From Ruminococcaceae bacterium UBA7067 (lineage in GTDB: Bacteria > Bacillota > Clostridia > Oscillospirales > Acutalibacteraceae), in assembly GCA_002493755.1 (NCBI GenBank), contig DKZT01000005.1, positions 1,647-41,507 on the forward strand: a DNA stretch of 39,861 nucleotides, written 5' to 3'. The notes beneath the pieces were generated by a model that saw nothing but the letters and a program-made list of their open reading frames with translations, was not told the DNA's origin and ran no database searches. Of the stretch, positions 23,059-30,618 are shown in pieces. The stretch's first letter is position 1. Each line of letters starts with the position of its first letter. The translations under genes and the position numbers were made by a program.

Positions 23059-23800
23059 GGTAAGCGAAATTTACAGCTCAATAAACAAAATAGCGCCGTT
23101 CGACACGGCAATGGACTTCGACAACGTAGGTCTGCTTTGCGGCGATAAAAACAAAGAGGTCACAAAGGCTCTTGTATGCCTTGACATAACAAGAGCGGTG
23201 GTGAACGAGGCTGAAAGCTCAGGCTGTGAGCTTATCATAAGCCACCACCCGGTTATTTTTAATCCGCTGAAATCCCTGCCCTGCGACAGCGTTCCGTATC
23301 TGCTCGCAAGCAAGGGAATATCGGCAATTTGCGCACACACAAACCTCGATATTTCACCGATAGGCACAAACGCCCAGCTCGCCAGAAAGCTCGGTTTAGC
23401 GGCTGTTGAGATGATTGAAAACGAACCGATAGCCGTCGGCATTCTGAAATACGAGATGTCCGCAAAAAACTTTGCAAAGCACGTTAAGGAAGCTCTCGGC
23501 TGTAAGGGACTGCGCTATACAGATACGGAAAGACGAATAAAGAGAGTAGGAATATGCACGGGAGCAGGCGGCGATATGCTCTATAAAATCGCAGATAAAA
23601 TCGACGCCTTTGTAACCGGTGAAATTAAGCATCACCAACTCATAGCCGCCGATAATATGGGCATATGCATTGCCGATATAGGTCATTACCGCTCTGAATT
23701 TATTGTATGCGCTCCCCTCGCCTCTATGCTATCAAGCCGCATAAACAGCGTTGAATTTATTGTGTCCCACGCTGACACCGAGCTGACGGAATATATCTGA
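23051..23800 (+). CDS. Nif3-like dinuclear metal centre protein (YqfO group)
   Basis: 249-residue protein of the Nif3/DUF34 family, which forms toroidal hexamers with a two-metal site. Metal-binding His residues are seen in LIISHHPVIF (about 63-72), ICAHTNLDI (about 95-103) and the C-terminal IADIGHYRSEF (about 207-217); the final Glu ligand lies in the latter. The biochemical role of the family is debated; GTP cyclohydrolase I type 2 labels are historical and not well supported. It lacks the inserted PII-like domain found in the long YqfO form. It overlaps trmK by 8 nt and is translated from the ATG after GGAGG, so the two are coupled. Confidence 0.92.
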   Translation: MAKVSEIYSSINKIAPFDTAMDFDNVGLLCGDKNKEVTKALVCLDITRAVVNEAESSGCELIISHHPVIFNPLKSLPCDSVPYLLASKGISAICAHTNLDISPIGTNAQLARKLGLAAVEMIENEPIAVGILKYEMSAKNFAKHVKEALGCKGLRYTDTERRIKRVGICTGAGGDMLYKIADKIDAFVTGEIKHHQLIAADNMGICIADIGHYRSEFIVCAPLASMLSSRINSVEFIVSHADTELTEYI

Positions 23801-23831
23801 CGGCGCAATATGCACAAACTTTAATCAGCGC

Positions 23832-24023
23832 TTACTTAAACAGCTTATCCATCAAGCTGTCTGTTTCCCTGCGGCGCGATTCGTTTTCTTCAAGCGTGAT
23901 TGAAATAACGCTGCCCTCGCCTGCGCCTTTAGGCACAAGAGCCTTTGGCAGCTTTGCAAAGCTACCCTCGTCAATTTCCACAACGGCGAAGCCGCCCTCA
24001 AATCTGTCAATTATTACATTCAT
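23832..24023 (-). CDS. DUF3006 domain protein
   Basis: 63-residue protein matching the small DUF3006 family in full: MNVIIDRFEGGFAVVEI at the N-terminus and a small beta-rich core with conserved Asp-Arg-Glu and a Glu/Arg-rich C-terminus. Its function is unknown, but it is commonly found next to ComEC-like metallo-hydrolases, as here. There is no Shine-Dalgarno within 45 nt of the ATG. The nearest (AAGGAGA on the - strand, 24080-24074) is separated from it by a hairpin at 24034-24073; folding that hairpin leaves a 10-nt spacer. It is probably transcribed with the MBL lipoprotein gene upstream. Confidence 0.85.
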   Translation of the reverse strand: MNVIIDRFEGGFAVVEIDEGSFAKLPKALVPKGAGEGSVISITLEENESRRRETDSLMDKLFK

Positions 24024-24033
24024 ATTATCTACG

Positions 24034-24073
24034 TATAATTAAAGCCATCTCGAAAGGGGTGGTTTTAATTATA
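24034..24073. promoter_or_regulatory. 18-bp hairpin between the MBL gene and the DUF3006 start
   Basis: On the + strand an 18-bp stem with three G-T pairs closes a GAAA tetraloop. On the - strand the same bases give 10 A-U pairs plus 3 pairs interrupted by A-C mismatches, so pairing is better on the + strand. It sits exactly between the ribosome site and the start codon of the DUF3006 gene. It could alternatively be a terminator for a + strand transcript. Confidence 0.6.
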
Positions 24074-24096
24074 TCTCCTTTCTTCACCTCTGTGCG

Positions 24097-25155
24097 TTAA
24101 TCGTGCGGATTACAGCTTTTGCAGGCGGTGTAGCCCTGTTCCTTAAGCCGTGTAACCGTGAGCGTTGTGTAGTCCTTGTTCTTTTCGGAAATATCCTTAG
24201 CGAGAGGACACTGCAGGGTGTGAATTTTCTTTGTGCTTTTGTTGATTATCAGTCGGCTGCTCTGAGCTTGTGAAGCCGCAGGGCTGCCGGAGAGTGCAAT
24301 TCCCTGTCCATTTACCGTAAGGCTTTCTCCGTCAGTTTCGGCAACAATACTGCCCTTATCCTTTGTCATCATCACCTCGGCGCCGCTTTGCCGCCAGCGG
24401 TCGAGAGTTGCTTGGTCAGGCAGGTTGTAGTCGTTTTCCTCGGCAACCGATACAGCGGCTACCCTTGCGCCCACTCGGCTTACAAATTCCTCGCCCGATG
24501 AGGTCTTACTGCCGTGATGCCCCACCTTGACAAAATCTGCGCTTACATCTGCCGTTATCTCGCCCTCGCTTTCCTTTTCGGCGTCACCCATAAACAGGAA
24601 TTTCACCTTGCCGTATGTAAGCTTGATAACTGCGGAATAATTGTTAAGCTCCTCGTAGCTGTCACTGTTTGGAGCGATTATGTCAATACTCAGATTATCC
24701 TCGGCTAAAATGCTCACGCCTGCCTTTGCGGTATTTATTTTAAGCCCTTTATCGTCAATCGCCTTTAAAAGCTTTTCAAACGTCTTTGTGTCGGCGCTTG
24801 CTCTCGGCATATAAATCTTTCCTATATCAAACGAGTTTACCGCCTTTTTCATACCGCCTATATGGTCGGCGTGCGGATGCGTTGCGACGAGATAGTCGAT
24901 TTTTTTATAGCCTGCAGAGCTTATGTAATCAGCAACCGTATCGCCGTATTCGCTTTCTCCCGAGTCAATCAGCATACAACGGTTGTCGGGCAGTTCGATG
25001 AATATTGAGTCGCCCTGCCCTACGTCAAGCACAGTGACCCTCACCCCGCCGTCAGACTGTGCAGGAGCATTCCGAACGGTGCAGGAGCAGAGAAAAAGCA
25101 TTGACGCCGCAAGAAAAATCGACGTCAGTTTTAATATAAATTTGCTGTGTTTCAA
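24097..25155 (-). CDS. ComEC-like MBL-fold lipoprotein with Cys-rich C-terminus
   Basis: About 352 residues. The lipoprotein signal peptide starts MKHSKFILK and ends in the lipobox LCSC, with the probable lipidated Cys at 25. The body is a metallo-beta-lactamase domain of the ComEC/Rec2 soluble type: DVGQGDSIFI (about 44-53), the metal motif ATHPHADHIGG (about 91-101), FLMGDAEKESE and KVGHHGSKTSS. A C-terminal Ada-like metal-binding module follows (KKIHTLQCPLAK...GYTACKSCNPHD). Such proteins are secreted nucleases or hydrolases of unclear substrate, possibly acting on external DNA. A GTG at 25164 would be almost at the predicted start point; the TTG at 25155 has GGGTG 6 nt upstream and a better signal peptide, so it is chosen. 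It has its own promoter and is followed by the DUF3006 gene. Confidence 0.88.
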   Translation of the reverse strand: MKHSKFILKLTSIFLAASMLFLCSCTVRNAPAQSDGGVRVTVLDVGQGDSIFIELPDNRCMLIDSGESEYGDTVADYISSAGYKKIDYLVATHPHADHIGGMKKAVNSFDIGKIYMPRASADTKTFEKLLKAIDDKGLKINTAKAGVSILAEDNLSIDIIAPNSDSYEELNNYSAVIKLTYGKVKFLFMGDAEKESEGEITADVSADFVKVGHHGSKTSSGEEFVSRVGARVAAVSVAEENDYNLPDQATLDRWRQSGAEVMMTKDKGSIVAETDGESLTVNGQGIALSGSPAASQAQSSRLIINKSTKKIHTLQCPLAKDISEKNKDYTTLTVTRLKEQGYTACKSCNPHD

Positions 25156-25173
25156 TTCTATCACCCGATTGAT

Positions 25174-25202
25174 ATTATATATTTATCTGCGCTCGGGGTC
25201 AA
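25174..25202 (-). promoter_or_regulatory. SigA-type promoter for the MBL lipoprotein gene
   Basis: On the - strand, TTGACC (25202-25197) and TATAAT (25179-25174) with 17-bp spacing. The start point would be near 25168, so the leader is only about 13 nt to the TTG start. Confidence 0.72.
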
Positions 25203-25270
25203 TCCTTTAGCGACACAAACAAAACAGATGCGCTTACTTCCAATAATTTATACAAATTATTGGAAAAATC

Positions 25271-25325
25271 TTGTATCGGCAGTCAGAGTGTTGTATAATA
25301 AACAAAAGCCTGTCGAAACAGGCTT
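25271..25325 (+). promoter_or_regulatory. paaK promoter with 5'-terminal hairpin
   Basis: TTGTAT (25271-25276) and TATAAT (25294-25299) are 17 bp apart, placing the start point near 25306. The transcript would begin at once with an 8-bp hairpin, AAGCCTGT / ACAGGCTT, around a CGAA loop (25306-25325). No U-run follows, so mRNA protection is more likely than termination. Confidence 0.6.
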
Positions 25326-25347
25326 CCAGAAATACGAGGTGAGTCCA

Positions 25348-26649
25348 ATGTCAAATTTTTACGATGAAAAAATTGAAACAATGTCAAGAGATGAAATGTC
25401 ACAGCTTCAGTCCGAACGGCTTGTGAGTATGGTGGAGCGCTGTTATAACAATGTTCCGCTTTACAAAAAACGCTTTGATGAGATGGGAATTCTGCCCGGA
25501 GATATAAAAACAATAGAGGATTTAAAAAAGCTTCCGTTCACATATAAGACGGATTTAAGGGATACATATCCGTTCGGTATGTTCGCAGTGCCTAAGGAGG
25601 AGCTTATCAGAATACACGCTTCCTCCGGTACAACAGGCAAGCAGACGGTAGTAGGCTACACCGCACACGATATTGACATATGGGCGCAGTCCTGTGCAAG
25701 AGCGCTTTCCTCAATCGGCGGAACAAAGTCTGATTATGTGCACATTTCATACGGCTACGGTCTTTTCACCGGCGGCATGGGACTACACTACGGCGCTGAA
25801 AAGCTCGGTGCAACGGCTATCCCTGTATCATCGGGCAATACTAAAAGACAGGTACAGATTTTGCAGGATTACGGTTCAGACATAATCTGCTGCACTCCGT
25901 CATATGCTATGTTCATCGGCGAAACGATAAGAGAAATGGGAATCGACCCCAAGACCCTGAAACTTCGCGCAGGCGTGTTCGGCGCAGAAGCGTGGACAGA
26001 GAATATGCGCCGTGAAATTGAGAAAATACTTGATATCAAGGCTTACGATATCTACGGACTTTCCGAGATTGCAGGACCCGGAGTTGCTTTTGAATGCACA
26101 AGCCAGACGGGTATGCACGTGAACGAGGACTGGTTCTACCCTGAAATAATCAACCCCGACACGGGCGAGGTTCTTCCCGACGGACAGTACGGCGAGCTTG
26201 TGTTCACCTGCATAGGCAAGGAGGCGCTGCCGCTCATCAGATACAGAACAAAAGATATAAGCTGTCTTTCAAGAAAGCCGTGCTCCTGCGGCAGAACGCT
26301 TGTTAAAATGGCTAAGCCTAAGGGCAGAACAGACGATATGCTTATTATCAGAGGTATCAATGTGTTCCCGTCACAGGTTGAGCACGTTCTGCTCTCGCTC
26401 AATATGGACCCGAACTATCTTATCGTTGTTGACAGAGTGGGTACGCTCGACACAATGGAGGTTCAGGTTGAAATGACGCCCGAGATGGTATCCGATACTG
26501 TCAAGAATATTGAGGCGTTGGAGCGTACTATCGCGGCTGCTTTGCAGTCAACGCTTAATATCAGCGCAAAGGTTCGCCTTGTTGAGCCTAAGAGCCTTCC
26601 CCGCTCAGAGGGCAAGGCTGTAAGAGTAATTGACAACCGTCACATTTAA
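25348..26649 (+). CDS. paaK: Phenylacetate-CoA ligase
   Basis: 433-residue adenylate-forming enzyme that activates phenylacetate or related aryl acids to CoA thioesters with ATP. The P-loop-like HASSGTTGK is at 90-98, YGLSEIAGPGVAFEC near 230-244 is the A5 region, LIRYRTKDI the A7 region, and RGINVFPSQVEHVLL lies in the mobile C-terminal domain. A Cys cluster (KPCSCGRT) near 315 is typical of Firmicutes and archaeal forms. The ATG at 25348 is preceded by GAGGTGAG; the longer frame from 25147 runs through the promoter and was rejected. It pairs with an ACT protein 20 bp downstream. In relatives this pair often follows iorAB (indolepyruvate oxidoreductase), which is absent here; a role in aromatic amino acid catabolism is likely. 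Confidence 0.93.
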   Translation: MSNFYDEKIETMSRDEMSQLQSERLVSMVERCYNNVPLYKKRFDEMGILPGDIKTIEDLKKLPFTYKTDLRDTYPFGMFAVPKEELIRIHASSGTTGKQTVVGYTAHDIDIWAQSCARALSSIGGTKSDYVHISYGYGLFTGGMGLHYGAEKLGATAIPVSSGNTKRQVQILQDYGSDIICCTPSYAMFIGETIREMGIDPKTLKLRAGVFGAEAWTENMRREIEKILDIKAYDIYGLSEIAGPGVAFECTSQTGMHVNEDWFYPEIINPDTGEVLPDGQYGELVFTCIGKEALPLIRYRTKDISCLSRKPCSCGRTLVKMAKPKGRTDDMLIIRGINVFPSQVEHVLLSLNMDPNYLIVVDRVGTLDTMEVQVEMTPEMVSDTVKNIEALERTIAAALQSTLNISAKVRLVEPKSLPRSEGKAVRVIDNRHI

Positions 26650-26669
26650 AATAAACGGAGGTTTTTAAT

Positions 26670-27095
26670 ATGATTCAGCAGATTTCTGTTTTTCTTGAAA
26701 ATAAAAAGGGCAGACTTGCTTTTATTACAAAGGTTCTCGCCGCTGCCGGCGCAGACATCAGAGCAATGTCGGTAGCCGACACAAGCGACTTCGGCATTTT
26801 GCGCCTTATAGTTGACAAACCCGAAACAGCTATTGCAGCGCTTAAGGACGAGGGTATGGCTGTGTCGCTTACAGATGTTCTCGCAATCGGCGTTGAGGAT
26901 ACTCCGGGCGGTCTTGCAAAGGCTACAAACGCTCTCTGGGACAGCGGCATAAGCGTTGAATACGCCTATGCCTTTATTAGCCAGAAGGACGGCACGGCAT
27001 TCGTTATTCTCAGAGTTGACAATAACGAAAAGGCTGTTGAGGTTCTTAAGGAGAATAATATCACCGTGATTGAGCAGGGCGATATCCGCAAATAA
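26670..27095 (+). CDS. Tandem ACT domain regulatory protein
   Basis: 141-residue protein made of two ACT domains, about 1-67 (MIQQISVFLENKKGRLAFIT...) and 69-141 (VLAIGVEDTPGGLAKATNALW...). The conserved Gly at the end of the first strand of each (GRL and GGL) marks the ligand-binding turn, probably for an amino acid. It has no catalytic domain. Placement 20 bp after paaK, with GGAGG before the ATG, matches the widespread PaaK-ACT pair of anaerobic Firmicutes and Archaea, implying allosteric control or sensing of an aromatic amino acid. A terminator at 27129-27175 ends the unit. Confidence 0.92.
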   Translation: MIQQISVFLENKKGRLAFITKVLAAAGADIRAMSVADTSDFGILRLIVDKPETAIAALKDEGMAVSLTDVLAIGVEDTPGGLAKATNALWDSGISVEYAYAFISQKDGTAFVILRVDNNEKAVEVLKENNITVIEQGDIRK

Positions 27096-27128
27096 TATCG
27101 CACACAAAAAACAAACACTGAATTTCAG

Positions 27129-27175
27129 GGGCTGCCAAAGCAAAACGGTATAAGCTGTTTTGCGGCAGCCTCTTT
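27129..27175 (+). terminator. Terminator of the paaK-ACT operon
   Basis: GGCTGCC (27130-27136) and CAAAAC (27141-27146) pair with GTTTTG (27157-27162) and GGCAGCC (27164-27170), followed by TCTTTGCTTT. A long two-part stem. Confidence 0.82.
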
Positions 27176-27310
27176 GCTTTATATACGGCTTTCACTTCAA
27201 AATCACTTTTCTTTTATCCGTGCCTATTATAATAGTATGGCGCGGAGTATTTTTGCGGAGCGTATTTTGCATTATGCCGCAAATTTCGCTCTTTACAGGC
27301 ATTTTTTGTG

Positions 27311-27339
27311 TTGACTTCAACCGTTGTAAAGATTATAAT
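27311..27339 (+). promoter_or_regulatory. SigA-type promoter for serC-serA
   Basis: TTGACT (27311-27316) and TATAAT (27334-27339) with 17-bp spacing. The start point near 27346 gives a long leader of about 215 nt. Confidence 0.75.
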
Positions 27340-27379
27340 TAGAGTGTTAGCAATTTGGCAGACTTTGTCTGCTTTTATA

Positions 27380-27496
27380 CTAATTTCTGATAGAAAGTAG
27401 ATTTATATTTCCGAGGATAATTTTCGCAAGACAAGGCGGAGGACGCCGCAAGGCTGACGCCTTGCAAGGACGACAACGCAGTATTGCTGAAATTAG
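27380..27496. other. Long serC leader with 8-bp inverted ends and GC-rich hairpin
   Basis: CTAATTTC (27380-27387) and GAAATTAG (27489-27496) form inverted ends around a 117-bp block. Inside are a purine-rich stretch and a perfect hairpin GCAAGGC/GCCTTGC. It is either a structured mRNA leader or a small inserted palindromic repeat. No T-box or known riboswitch motif is visible. The rest of the 466-bp gap (27096-27561) holds the terminator and promoter listed separately. Confidence 0.5.
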
Positions 27497-27561
27497 ACCG
27501 CAAAGATTATTTACTTTTTATTAGGTATTAGTATTATTAGATGAAGAAAGGATTTGTTATT

Positions 27562-28647
27562 ATGAGCAGAGTTTACAACTTTTCTGCAGGACCGTCTATG
27601 CTGCCTGTACCTGTACTCGAAAAAGCAGCAGCACAGATGCTCGACTACGAGGGCAGCGGACAGTCAGTAATGGAAATGTCACACCGTTCAAAGGTATACG
27701 GCAGCATTATTGAAAGCGCAGAGGCTCTCTTGAGGGAAGTTATGAACATTCCCGACAACTATAAAGTATTATTCCTGCAAGGCGGCGCTTCGTCACAGTT
27801 TGCAATGGTTCCGATGAACCTTATGACAAAGTCCGGCAAGGCTGACTATGTAATTACAGGTCAGTGGGCTAAAAAGGCATATAAGGAGGCTGCACGTTAC
27901 GGCAACGCAAATGTAGTCGCTTCATCAGAGGATAAAACCTTCTCTTATATTCCGAAGCTTGACCCGTCTACCTTCACAAAGGACGCGGATTACTTCCATA
28001 TCTGTATGAACAACACAATCTACGGCACAGCATATCACGAGCTGCCGCAGACAGGTGATGTTCCGCTTGTAGCCGATATTTCATCATATATTCTCTCTCA
28101 GCCTATCGACGTTTCAAAGTTCGGCGTTCTGTACGCAGGCGCGCAGAAGAATATGGCTCCGGCAGGCGTTACAATCGTTATTATCCGTGACGACCTCATC
28201 GGCAACGCAATGGACATCACACCTACAATGTTCAACTACAAAACTCACGCAGACAACGGCTCAATGTTCAACACACCGCCGTGCTACACAATCTATATTG
28301 CAAAGCTCGTTTTAGAGTGGGTTAAGAACGAAATCGGCGGTCTTGAGGCTATGAAGGAGAGAAACGAAAAGAAGGCAAAGCTTCTCTACGATTTCCTCGA
28401 TAATTCAAAGCTGTTCAAGGGCACAGTAGTTCCCGAGGATCGTTCTCTTATGAACGTACCGTTTGTAACAGGCAACGCAGACCTTGACGCTCAGTTTGTT
28501 AAGGAGGCTTCCGCAAGAGGCTTTGAGAACATCAAGGGTCACCGCTCAGTCGGCGGTATGAGAGCGTCAATCTACAACGCTATGCCTTATGAGGGTGTTG
28601 ACGCACTCGTTAAATTTATGGCTGAGTTTGAAAAAGCAAACGGCTAA
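27562..28647 (+). CDS. serC: Phosphoserine aminotransferase SerC
   Basis: 361-residue PLP enzyme converting 3-phosphohydroxypyruvate and glutamate to phosphoserine and 2-oxoglutarate, the second step of serine synthesis. The N-terminal YNFSAGPSMLP, the FLQGGASSQFAMVPMNL phosphate-binding stretch (about 72-88), and the PLP Lys in YAGAQKNMAPAG (K196) are all intact. An ATG at 27541 is in frame, but the ATG at 27562 has AAAGGA upstream and begins the normal sequence MSRVYNFSAGP, so it is preferred. It lies 28 bp before serA, forming a serine operon. Transcribed from a strong promoter with a long leader of about 215 nt (27346-27561), which may hold regulation. Confidence 0.96.
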   Translation: MSRVYNFSAGPSMLPVPVLEKAAAQMLDYEGSGQSVMEMSHRSKVYGSIIESAEALLREVMNIPDNYKVLFLQGGASSQFAMVPMNLMTKSGKADYVITGQWAKKAYKEAARYGNANVVASSEDKTFSYIPKLDPSTFTKDADYFHICMNNTIYGTAYHELPQTGDVPLVADISSYILSQPIDVSKFGVLYAGAQKNMAPAGVTIVIIRDDLIGNAMDITPTMFNYKTHADNGSMFNTPPCYTIYIAKLVLEWVKNEIGGLEAMKERNEKKAKLLYDFLDNSKLFKGTVVPEDRSLMNVPFVTGNADLDAQFVKEASARGFENIKGHRSVGGMRASIYNAMPYEGVDALVKFMAEFEKANG

Positions 28648-28675
28648 GCTTGGCTGAATAAGGAGTATAACTACA

Positions 28676-29836
28676 ATGTATAACATTAAAACATTAAATA
28701 AAATTTCGCCGATAGGCTTAAATCGCCTTGGCGAAGGCTTCACTGTGGGCGACGATATTGAAAATCCCGACGCAGTTTTAGTCAGAAGTGCATCTATGCA
28801 CGATATGGAGCTGCCCGAGAGCCTTCTTGCAATCGCAAGAGCAGGCGCAGGCGTAAACAACATTCCGATTGACAAGTGCAGCGAAAGCGGCATTGTTGTG
28901 TTCAACACACCTGGTGCTAACGCAAACGCAGTTAAGGAGCTTGTTATTGCAGGCTTGCTTTTAAGCTCAAGAAAGATTGTTGACGGTATTGAGTGGGCAA
29001 AAACACTTAAGGGCAACGGCGATCAGGTCGGCAAGATGGTTGAAAAGGGCAAGAGCGCATATGCAGGTCCCGAAATCAAGGGCAAGACTCTCGGTGTTAT
29101 CGGCCTCGGCGCAATCGGCGCACTTGTTGCAAACGCAGCAGCCGCTCTCGGTATGAAGGTTTGCGGCTACGACCCATTCCTTTCGGTTGACGGTGCATTA
29201 AAGCTTTCACCGTCTATGGCTCACTGCGTAACGCTTGACGAGATTTTCGCTCAGAGCGATTATATCACTGTTCACGTTCCGCTCACACCCGATACAAAGG
29301 ATGTTATCTGTGCAGAGAACATCGCAAAGATGAAGGACGGCGTGAGAATCCTCAACTACTCAAGAGCCGACCTTGTTAATTCGGCAGATGTACTTGCAGG
29401 AATTGAGAACGGCAAGATTGCAGCATATGTTACAGACTTTGCAACAGACGATCTTCTCGGTGTTCCGGGTGTTATCGCAATGCCGCACCTTGGCGCTTCA
29501 ACTCCCGAAAGCGAGGAGAACTGCGCTGCTATGGCTGCCGATGAGGTTAAGGATTACCTTGAAAACGGCAACATCACAAACAGCGTAAACTTCCCGCAGG
29601 TTAATATGGCACGCTCGGGTGAAATCCGCTTCTGTATTCTCCACAAGAACATTCCGTCAATTCTTCAGCAGTGCCTCGCTGTTCTCAGCGACAAGGGCGC
29701 AAATGTTGAGAATATGGAGAATAAGTCAAGAAAGGATTACGCTTACACGGTTGTTGACGCAAGCGGAGCTGATGAAGCATTGAGCAGCGAGATTGCAAAA
29801 ATCGATGGCGTTGTAAGAGTAAGAATTATTAAGTAA
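28676..29836 (+). CDS. serA: D-3-phosphoglycerate dehydrogenase SerA
   Basis: 386-residue NAD-dependent enzyme that oxidises 3-phosphoglycerate, the first step of serine synthesis. The substrate domain is followed by the Rossmann motif GVIGLGAIGALVANAAAALG (about 139-158). The catalytic Arg lies in NYSRADLV (R226 approximately) and the His in MPHLGAST. The usual acidic catalytic partner, Glu in most family members, falls on Asp in DFATDDLLG, a conservative change. The C-terminal ~70 residues form an ACT domain (FCILHKNIPSILQQCLAVLS), the serine-feedback site of the short type II enzymes. The ATG has AAGGAG at 28660-28665. It is followed by repeat R5 and a terminator at 30041-30074. Confidence 0.93.
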   Translation: MYNIKTLNKISPIGLNRLGEGFTVGDDIENPDAVLVRSASMHDMELPESLLAIARAGAGVNNIPIDKCSESGIVVFNTPGANANAVKELVIAGLLLSSRKIVDGIEWAKTLKGNGDQVGKMVEKGKSAYAGPEIKGKTLGVIGLGAIGALVANAAAALGMKVCGYDPFLSVDGALKLSPSMAHCVTLDEIFAQSDYITVHVPLTPDTKDVICAENIAKMKDGVRILNYSRADLVNSADVLAGIENGKIAAYVTDFATDDLLGVPGVIAMPHLGASTPESEENCAAMAADEVKDYLENGNITNSVNFPQVNMARSGEIRFCILHKNIPSILQQCLAVLSDKGANVENMENKSRKDYAYTVVDASGADEALSSEIAKIDGVVRVRIIK

Positions 29837-30030
29837 TTAGTTTTGAGTTTTGAGTTTAGAGTTTAGAGTTTAGAGTATTGAGTATCCGACATTCAGCAGG
29901 GCGAACCGGAACGGTCAAGACCGTTCCCTACGAACTCGTTTCGAGTCACAGAAGTAACCAAAATTATTCTTTTTTCTTTATTCTCTATTCTTTTCAGCGG
30001 TGCTTGCACCGCTCACTCCACTCTCCATTT
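29837..30030. repeat. Composite dispersed repeat R5 (after serA)
   Basis: The left edge is a heptad array of GAGTTTA type (29842-29880), different in sequence from the GAGTGAA arrays. It is followed by ATTCAGCAGGGCGAACCGG (29891-29909), the palindrome GGAACGGTCAAGACCGTTCC (29908-29927), CTACGAACTCGTTT, and an inverted array ending CTCACTCCACTCTCCA (30012-30027). Modules C and D are absent. The rest of the 387-bp gap holds the two terminators listed below. Confidence 0.82.
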
Positions 30031-30040
30031 AAATACTGTT

Positions 30041-30074
30041 CCCCGTTTGGAAAAGCTCCAAACGGGGATTTTTT
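30041..30074 (+). terminator. Terminator of serC-serA
   Basis: CCCCGTTTGGA (30041-30051) pairs with TCCAAACGGGG (30057-30067), followed by ATTTTTT. It lies beyond repeat R5, so the serA transcript would carry the repeat. Confidence 0.85.
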
Positions 30075-30134
30075 CTACTATCTGAATTTTTATACATTTT
30101 GTATTATTAGGATAATACCTAAAGTAAAGCTTCT

Positions 30135-30174
30135 AAAAACCACAAGGGACCCGCCGAAGCGAGCCCCCTGTGGT
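30135..30174 (-). terminator. Terminator of the 91-residue protein gene
   Basis: On the - strand, ACCACAGGGG (30174-30165) pairs with CCCTTGTGGT (30048-30039 region: 30148-30139), with a GC-rich apex, followed by TTTTT. Confidence 0.8.
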
Positions 30175-30223
30175 ATAGGATTTCTTGAAATAATGGTAAA
30201 ACAAAAAAATTGGAAAATTCTGA

Positions 30224-30499
30224 TTATACTTTGTTCTCGATTACTGCGTCGCCTGTGTCGCCGAGCAGATTAAATCTGAACAGCTTTGACTCATCATCCT
30301 TGTTTTCGCAAACGATGTAAGCCTCTGCAATTTTACCGCCCTCGATAAGCTGTGTCAAACCAACAAGCTGGCAAAGCTTACTCTTTAAGTTGAGGTGGTC
30401 GCCTTCCCTTGTAACTAAAAATACATTGCCCTCGCAAGTGTCAAGCACGGCGAGGAATTCAGTTACGTCGATGTCGTGAAGTTCAAGAATCGGTGTCAT
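30224..30499 (-). CDS. Small conserved-looking protein of unknown function
   Basis: 91-residue acidic protein without membrane segment or signal peptide. It reads as alternating strands and helices, with a central EGDHLNLKSKLCQLVGLTQLI stretch and a final Asn/Asp-rich part. It recalls the small Clostridial proteins that databases mislabel polyA polymerase, which share a DRLNLKSKLSQ-like core; the actual function is unknown. The gene is real: the ATG follows AAGGAGGAATATTT, it has its own promoter (30591-30618) and a good terminator (30135-30174). It is a monocistronic unit between serA and secA, both without an evident link. Confidence 0.75.
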   Translation of the reverse strand: MTPILELHDIDVTEFLAVLDTCEGNVFLVTREGDHLNLKSKLCQLVGLTQLIEGGKIAEAYIVCENKDDESKLFRFNLLGDTGDAVIENKV

Positions 30500-30590
30500 A
30501 AATATTCCTCCTTAATATTTCGTGCCTACTCTGGACTTGTAATCACATTTCGGAAATTTTCTTTCAGGCTTTTCTCTTGCCTGTGATTAT

Positions 30591-30618
30591 ATTATAGCAT
30601 GCTTTTTGGAAATGTCAA
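30591..30618 (-). promoter_or_regulatory. SigA-type promoter for the 91-residue protein gene
   Basis: On the - strand, TTGACA (30618-30613) and TATAAT (30596-30591) with 16-bp spacing. The rest of the 404-bp gap 30500-30903, apart from the secA terminator, is AT-rich and shows nothing recognisable. Confidence 0.68.

Noticed and set aside
27380..27496. T-box leader for the serine operon
   Set aside because: No specifier loop context, no T-box sequence (TGGNACCGCG-like) and no antiterminator/terminator pair could be found.
29878..30273. 131-residue ORF after serA
   Set aside because: It crosses repeat R5 and two terminators and overlaps the 91-residue gene on the other strand; low-complexity translation.
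30540..30589. Inverted repeat TAATCACA/TGTGATTA as a leader riboswitch of the 91-residue gene
   Set aside because: One arm overlaps or precedes the predicted start point, so the RNA could not form the stem; the inner CAGGC/GCCTG hairpin alone is weak.
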